From: Brevundimonas vitisensis
Lineage (GTDB): Bacteria > Pseudomonadota > Alphaproteobacteria > Caulobacterales > Caulobacteraceae
Assembly (NCBI RefSeq): GCF_016656965.1
Contig: NZ_CP067977.1
Span: 2,256,501-2,320,500, forward strand
Length of the DNA stretch: 64,000 nt
Reading direction: 5' to 3'
Below are positions 59,030 through 64,000 of this stretch, one piece after another. The notes beneath the pieces are model-generated. The model made no database searches. It had not been told where the DNA came from and was given only the letters and a program-made list of their open reading frames with translations. Both the position numbers and the translations under genes were made by a program. The first letter of the stretch is position 1. Every line of letters starts with the position of its first letter.

Positions 59030-59866
59030 ATGAAGATCGGTGTCGTCGCCGCCTCGTCGCGTTTCCCGCGTGACCTCGCCGACCGGCTGATGGCCCAGGT
59101 CGCCGCCAGGGGTGACGGGATCGAGGTCGTGTTCCACCCCGACAGCTTTCTGGAGCACGGCCATTTCGCGGGCGAGGATGCGGTGCGGGCAAGGGCCGTT
59201 CTGGACTTCGCCAACGACCCGGGCCTCGATGCCGTCTGGTTCGGGCGCGGGGGCTATGGTGCGTGCCGTATCGCCGAGGCGGTGATGGCAGGCGTCACCC
59301 CGGCGGCGCGGGACAAGATCTATCTGGGCTATTCCGACGCGGGCAGCCTTCTGGCGGGCTTTTACCGGATGGGTTTTCCGCGGCTGGCGCACGGTCCGAT
59401 GGTCGGCGACCTGAACCGGGAGGGCGGCGCGGCGGCGATCGAACGGGCGCTGGATTGGCTGGCGACCGGCACGGCATCGGCGCTGGACCCGAACTTGGAC
59501 GACCGCCCGACCGTGGCCTTCAACATCACCATATTGAGCGCCCTGCTGGGCACGGCGCTGGAGCCGGACCTGAGCGATCACGTCGTGCTGCTGGAAGATG
59601 TGTCCGAGCCGCTCTATCGACTGGACCGAACCCTTTTTCACATCACCAGCCAGCCCGCGATGCGCAGGATCGCCGGGTTTCGTCTGGGACGGGTATCCGA
59701 CATCGTTCCCAATGATCCCGACTTTGGCCAGACACCGGAACAGATCGTTCGCGACTGGTGCGACCGCTCCGGCATCGCCTTTCTGGGGTCCGCCGACATC
59801 GGCCATGATGCGGGCAACAAGATCGTCCCCTTCGGTCGACGCAGAGTGGCTTCGAAGCCACGGTGA
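59030..59866 (+). CDS. LD-carboxypeptidase (S66 family)
   Basis: A 278-residue cytoplasmic protein. Start 'KIGVVAASSRFPRDLADRL', then 'AVWFGRGGYGACRI' and the nucleophile Ser in 'IYLGYSDAGSLLAGF'; later Glu in 'VVLLEDVSEPLYRLDR' and His in 'GSADIGHDAGNKIVPFG' complete the S66 Ser-Glu-His triad. It removes D-Ala from murein tetrapeptides to make tripeptides, feeding a Mpl-type ligase such as the neighbour. Confidence 0.92.
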   Translation: MKIGVVAASSRFPRDLADRLMAQVAARGDGIEVVFHPDSFLEHGHFAGEDAVRARAVLDFANDPGLDAVWFGRGGYGACRIAEAVMAGVTPAARDKIYLGYSDAGSLLAGFYRMGFPRLAHGPMVGDLNREGGAAAIERALDWLATGTASALDPNLDDRPTVAFNITILSALLGTALEPDLSDHVVLLEDVSEPLYRLDRTLFHITSQPAMRRIAGFRLGRVSDIVPNDPDFGQTPEQIVRDWCDRSGIAFLGSADIGHDAGNKIVPFGRRRVASKPR

Positions 59867-59988
59867 CCGGCATTCGCGTCACACCCCTATCGACAAGACG
59901 CTGTTCTCCCGGCCAGATGTCGCTCGGTCGGCGGGCGGAGCCCCCGATCACGGACTCGCGGACGATGGGGGCATTGTCTCCGCGACGA

Positions 59989-60040
59989 GGGTCCGTCCGG
60001 CGTCGGGGGGCGTTGGACGGACCCCCAGCCGTTTTTCTTG
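59989..60040 (+). terminator. Putative terminator after the LD-carboxypeptidase
   Basis: Arms 59989-59998 and 60015-60024 pair over 10 bp around a 16-nt loop; after CCAGCCG a GTTTTTCTTG tract follows. The T-run starts 7 nt past the stem, so efficiency is uncertain. Confidence 0.55.
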
Positions 60041-60098
60041 TGCAACTGCGACTGCCGGACCCATGGCGTGCGGGCCTTGGCCGGTCCATCTGTAATCC

Positions 60099-61064
60099 AT
60101 GAACCGTCGTAGCCTCCTGATCCGGCTGGGATTGATCGCCGGCGGCGTGGGTGCCGGCTGGTGGCTGAAGGACAATGTCCTGTGGCGGGGGCCAGACCTG
60201 CGCTTCGGCACCGATGGCTCGACCGGCTGGATGCCGTTCGCGACGGATCGCACCCTGACGCCGACCATCGACCTGATGCTGGACGGACGGCCGATACGCG
60301 CCTTGGTCGATAGCGGTGCCCAGTATTCGGTAATCGATCGCGCGGCCTTTGCAGCTCTGGGGCGTGAGCCGGGTTTTGACATGCCTCTGGTGGCTTACGG
60401 GCTGGGCGGACAGCCGCAGCTGGGCCGAGGGGCGACATTGGATCTGGCCCTGCCGGGACTGACGGTTTCGGGCCTGCGCACCGCGATCCTGGACCTGGGC
60501 CCCCTGGCCGCTGCTGAAGGTCTCTCGACACCGCTGATCCTGGGGCGGGATCTGTTGGAGGCCCTGATCCTCGACATCGATGTCGCGGGACGGCGGCTGC
60601 GGCTGGTTTCGAGCGACACCCATGTCCTGCCGCCCCAGGTGTCATCGGTGCCGGTCCGGCGGGTCAGCGGGGCCCTGATGGCCGAGATGACGGTGGAGGG
60701 CGCGGTGATCGAGGCCCTGGTCGATACCGGTGCCTCTTCGCTTCTGGCGCTGGGGCGGGAAACAGCCTCGGCGGCGGGCTTGCTGGACGGGCGGCCCCAG
60801 CAGGCGGGGTCCAGTCTGGTGCTCGGCGGTTCCCTCTCGGCCCAGGTGGTGGAGGCCCGCACCGTCACCCTGGGTGACCAGATCTATCGCGGCGTCAGCA
60901 CGGCCATCTTCGAAGACGTGCGCGCGCCCGGCTTTCCCAAGGCTCTGCTGGGCATGGGGGCCTTTGAAGGGCGTCGGATGGTCCTGGACCTGGGCGGCGG
61001 GACCCTGCATGTCTCGACGGTGATCGAGGTGTCGGTCGAACCGCGTCGGCGGCGGCGCGGCTGA
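60099..61064 (+). CDS. Retropepsin-like aspartyl protease with two D-[S/T]-G half-sites
   Basis: A 321-residue protein anchored by one N-terminal TM (about 6-24). Two retropepsin half-domains follow in tandem: 'ALVDSGAQYSVIDR' (Asp70) with 'LILGRDLLEALILDIDVAGRRLRLV', and 'ALVDTGASSLLALG' (Asp209) with 'ALLGMGAFEGRRMVLDLGGGTLHV'. Both carry D-S/T-G and the hydrophobic-hydrophobic-G end pattern, so one chain could form an active pepsin-like pair without dimerising. Substrate unknown; the domain should face the periplasm. Confidence 0.88.
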   Translation: MNRRSLLIRLGLIAGGVGAGWWLKDNVLWRGPDLRFGTDGSTGWMPFATDRTLTPTIDLMLDGRPIRALVDSGAQYSVIDRAAFAALGREPGFDMPLVAYGLGGQPQLGRGATLDLALPGLTVSGLRTAILDLGPLAAAEGLSTPLILGRDLLEALILDIDVAGRRLRLVSSDTHVLPPQVSSVPVRRVSGALMAEMTVEGAVIEALVDTGASSLLALGRETASAAGLLDGRPQQAGSSLVLGGSLSAQVVEARTVTLGDQIYRGVSTAIFEDVRAPGFPKALLGMGAFEGRRMVLDLGGGTLHVSTVIEVSVEPRRRRRG

Positions 61065-61068
61065 GCCG

Positions 61069-62343
61069 TCAGGGGCGCGTCTGGCCCGTGCCGCGCACGA
61101 CGTATTTGTAGCTGGTCAGCTGCTCGGCCCCGACCGGCCCACGGGCGTGCAGACGCGATGTGGAGATGCCGATCTCGCCGCCAAAGCCGAACTCGCCGCC
61201 ATCGGCGAACTGGGTGGAGGCGTTCCACATGACGATGGCGCTGTCGACGGCGTTCAGGAACCGGGCGGCAGCGGCGGCATCCTCGGTGACGATGCATTCG
61301 GTGTGACCCGAGCCGTGGCGCCGGATGTGATCGACCGCCTCATCCAGACCGGACACGATCCGCACCGCCAGGATGGGGGCCAGGTATTCGGTGGTCCAGT
61401 CAGCCTCTTCCGCTTCGGTCATTTCCGGCACCAGGGCCATGGCCGCCGCATCGCCCCGGAGCGCGCAGCCCGCCGCGCTCAGGGCCTGGGCGACGGGCGG
61501 CAGCAGCCGCTTCGCCGCCTCGGCATCGACCAACAGGGTCTCGGTGGCGCCACAGACCGAAACGCGCCGCATCTTGGCATTCAGGGAAAGGGCGACCGCC
61601 ATGTCGGCGTCGGCGGCGGCATGCAGATAGGTGTGGCACAGGCCTTCCAGATGCCCGAGCACAGGCACCCGGGCCTCGGCCTGGACCCGGGCAACCAGGC
61701 TCTTGCCGCCGCGCGGGATCAACAGATCGACCGTGCCTTCCAGCCCGGTCAGCAGGGCGCCGACCGCCGCGCGATCGGGCGTGGCGACGATCTGGATGGC
61801 GTCGGCAGGCAGTCCGGCGGAGATCAAGCCTCGCGTCATGGCCGCATGGATGGCCAGCGAGGACTCCAGACAGTCGGATCCGCAGCGCAGGATCGCGACA
61901 TTGCCCGAGCGCAGGCAAAGCGCGGCGGCGTCGGCGGTGACGTTGGGACGGCTCTCATAGATGATGGCCAGGACGCCGATCGGCGTGGAGACCCGCGCGA
62001 TATCCAGGCCGTTCGGACGCTCCCACCGCGCCAGTTCCCGGCCCAAAGGATCGGGCAGGGTCGCCACCTCGGCCACGGCGGCGGCCACCGCCTCGATCCG
62101 GGCGGGTGTCAGGGACAGCCGGTCGATCAGCGCTTCGCTGAGACCCGCCGCCCGGGCGCGGTCCACGTCACGCAGATTGGCCGCCAGAATGTCCGCGCTG
62201 GCGGCCGTCAGGGCCTGAGCCGCTGCGATCAGGGCGTCGGTCCGGGCCTGGGCCGGGGCGTCGCGCAGCGCCTGGGCGGCCATCCGCGCGCGCCGACCCA
62301 TGTCCAGCATCTGTGCGTGAATGTCGCTCATCCGCTCGGTCAT
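61069..62343 (-). CDS. proA: Gamma-glutamyl phosphate reductase
   Basis: A 424-residue protein. Nucleophile Cys in '[16 protein letters not shown]', '[22 protein letters not shown]', '[13 protein letters not shown]' and '[27 protein letters not shown]' are all family hallmarks. It reduces glutamyl-phosphate in proline synthesis. Start ATG 62343 overlaps the proB stop by 4 bp (ATGA); MSDIHAQML, 4 codons later, is an alternative start. Confidence 0.96.
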   Translation of the reverse strand: MTERMSDIHAQMLDMGRRARMAAQALRDAPAQARTDALIAAAQALTAASADILAANLRDVDRARAAGLSEALIDRLSLTPARIEAVAAAVAEVATLPDPLGRELARWERPNGLDIARVSTPIGVLAIIYESRPNVTADAAALCLRSGNVAILRCGSDCLESSLAIHAAMTRGLISAGLPADAIQIVATPDRAAVGALLTGLEGTVDLLIPRGGKSLVARVQAEARVPVLGHLEGLCHTYLHAAADADMAVALSLNAKMRRVSVCGATETLLVDAEAAKRLLPPVAQALSAAGCALRGDAAAMALVPEMTEAEEADWTTEYLAPILAVRIVSGLDEAVDHIRRHGSGHTECIVTEDAAAAARFLNAVDSAIVMWNASTQFADGGEFGFGGEIGISTSRLHARGPVGAEQLTSYKYVVRGTGQTRP

Positions 62344-63497
62344 CCGTCCGTGTCCAGAACAAGGTCGTCGCGGTGCACCGCGACCTGGGGACCGCGATAG
62401 CCAACGAGACCTTCCATGTCGCCGGTGTTCCGCCCCAGGATCAAGGCCATCTCCTCGGCCGGATAGGCGGCCAGGCCGACGCCGGCGCGCAGGCCCTCGG
62501 CTGTTTTCAGGATCACGCTGTCACCCTTGTCGAACCGGCCCTCGACCGCCAGGATGCCCGAGGGCAGGAGGCTGCGGCCGGCCTTGAGCGCGGTCACTGC
62601 CCCGGCGTCGAGGGTCAGCGAACCGGCCGGTTCCACACTGCCTGCGATCCAGGCCTTGTAGGCGTCCAGCGGCGTGCCGGGGGCGGGAACCAGGGTGGCG
62701 CGGGCGCCGTCCGCCACCGCGCTCAGCGGTCGCTCGACCAAGCCGGACGCAATCAGGGTCGCGCAGCCTGCCGAGCGGGCGATGCGTGCGGCCAGCAGCT
62801 TGGTCCGCATCCCGCCGGACCCTACTCCCGCCACGGCATTGGCCTCGCCCGCCATGGCCATGATCTCGGGCCCCAGGCTGTCGACAACGGGCAGGTGGGC
62901 CGCCGCCGGGTCGCGCCGGGGATCGGCCGTATAGAGGCCGTCGACATCGCTGAGCAGGATCAGCAGGTCGGCGCGCGCCAGCTGCGCCGTGCGGGCCGCC
63001 AGCCGGTCGTTGTCGCCATACCGGATTTCCTCGGTCGCGACCGTGTCGTTCTCGTTGACCACCGGCACGGCTCCCAGCCTCAGCAGGGCCTCGACGGTCG
63101 AGCGGGCGTTCAGCCAGCGGCGGCGCCGCTCTGTATCCTCGCGGGTCAGAAGGACCTGTGCCGGGATCAGGTCGTGCGGGGCCAGGGCGGTCTCCCAGGC
63201 CTGCATCAACAGCGACTGGCCGGCGGCAGCCGCGGCCTGGGTTTCATCCAGACGGGCGCTTTTCTTCAGGCCCAACCGACCGCGCCCCAGGGCCACGGCA
63301 CCGGACGACACCACGATCACCTCGACCCCCCGCGTTCGCAGGGCGGCCACGTCGAGCGCCAGGGCCGAGAGCCAGCCCGTGGCCGGTCGCCCCTGGCTGA
63401 CCAGCAGGGCCGACCCGATCTTGACCACGACCCTGCGCGCTCCGGCCAGGGCCGCAGCGGCATCTAGGGGCAGTAATGTGGAGGCGGGTACGGTCAC
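62340..63497 (-). CDS. proB: Glutamate 5-kinase
   Basis: The GTG at 63497 gives 385 residues. The kinase domain starts '[13 protein letters not shown]', with '[18 protein letters not shown]', '[23 protein letters not shown]' and '[14 protein letters not shown]'; a C-terminal PUA domain begins around residue 290 ('[24 protein letters not shown]'). First step of proline synthesis, feedback-inhibited by proline in the family. Overlaps proA. Confidence 0.96.
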   Translation of the reverse strand: MTVPASTLLPLDAAAALAGARRVVVKIGSALLVSQGRPATGWLSALALDVAALRTRGVEVIVVSSGAVALGRGRLGLKKSARLDETQAAAAAGQSLLMQAWETALAPHDLIPAQVLLTREDTERRRRWLNARSTVEALLRLGAVPVVNENDTVATEEIRYGDNDRLAARTAQLARADLLILLSDVDGLYTADPRRDPAAAHLPVVDSLGPEIMAMAGEANAVAGVGSGGMRTKLLAARIARSAGCATLIASGLVERPLSAVADGARATLVPAPGTPLDAYKAWIAGSVEPAGSLTLDAGAVTALKAGRSLLPSGILAVEGRFDKGDSVILKTAEGLRAGVGLAAYPAEEMALILGRNTGDMEGLVGYRGPQVAVHRDDLVLDTDG

Positions 63498-63584
63498 GCT
63501 CCGACCATGCCCGCCCTGTTGCGGCGCAGCAAGGTGGGCGGATGCCGCCCGAGCCCTTTCAGGCCCGGGCGGCAGACGTCGGGA

Positions 63585-64000
<416 letters not shown>

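Noticed and set aside
63543..63574. Stem-loop after ahcY as a terminator
   Set aside because: 9-bp arms but no T-run on the minus strand; left as an unassigned hairpin.

Overview
The window reads as a stretch of mostly core chromosome from a GC-rich alphaproteobacterium of the order Caulobacterales, most likely Brevundimonas or a close relative. The main clues are a DivL-type pseudo-kinase with tyrosine at the phospho-acceptor position, the aroA-cmk-rpsA and trpFBA-accD-folC gene orders, the sdhCDAB order, TIGR02300, DUF1150 and MJ0042 zinc-ribbon proteins, and TonB-receptor chemistry. I see no phage, insertion sequence, plasmid or CRISPR array. The genus is inferred from these genes and was not checked by a search.

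Layout. 1-5.6 kb: a partial serine hydrolase, then a leftward block aroA > RidA-like > small 2-TM protein > truncated cmk copy > 2-TM segment fused in frame to cmk > rpsA. 5.6-7.3 kb: a TIGR02300 zinc-ribbon protein, tRNA-Ala(GGC) with its own terminator, and an Hsp20-DUF1150 pair. 7.3-18.4 kb: an envelope and uptake region with an MFS carrier, a TonB-dependent receptor, TetR and LytTR regulators, a Tat-exported carotenoid-oxygenase-like enzyme, a DUF2141 protein, a large M16 peptidase and a small zincin. 18.5-26 kb: divL, a HAD phosphatase, a PilZ protein, a [2Fe-2S] ferredoxin and sdhCDAB. 26-34 kb: two small unknowns, a phosphoribosyltransferase, a zinc-ribbon protein, ftsEX, YdcF-like, plsC, uvrC and a DMT transporter. 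34-41 kb: a three-gene ABC exporter, a crotonase, an RsmC-like methyltransferase, rsuA and an FAD oxidase. 41-49 kb: trpF-trpB-trpA-accD-folC, murI and an M3 peptidase. 49-55 kb: ppc, ffh-rpsP-rimM. 55-64 kb: an unknown anchored protein, 40-bp tandem hairpin repeats, a divergent polysaccharide deacetylase, a MurC/Mpl-like ligase opposite an LD-carboxypeptidase, a double-DSG/DTG aspartyl protease, proBA and the 3' part of ahcY.

Most striking points. (1) Both heme b axial-ligand positions of succinate dehydrogenase are replaced (SdhC Phe102, SdhD Tyr77) while the quinone-site Ser, Arg and Asp-Tyr remain, which suggests a heme-free complex II. (2) The 5' end of cmk is duplicated: a 115-bp segment is repeated 500 bp away at about 90% identity, and the intact cmk is open in frame with an upstream two-TM segment. 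Two small 2-TM products in this locus share a D-x-P-x-x-F motif, so the repeated unit may be 'TM gene plus cmk head'. (3) AccD has lost all four zinc-finger cysteines. (4) A MurC/Mpl-like ligase and an S66 carboxypeptidase face each other, which looks like a murein-recycling pair. (5) The usual trmD-rplS partners do not follow rimM. All homology calls are by eye from sequence motifs.
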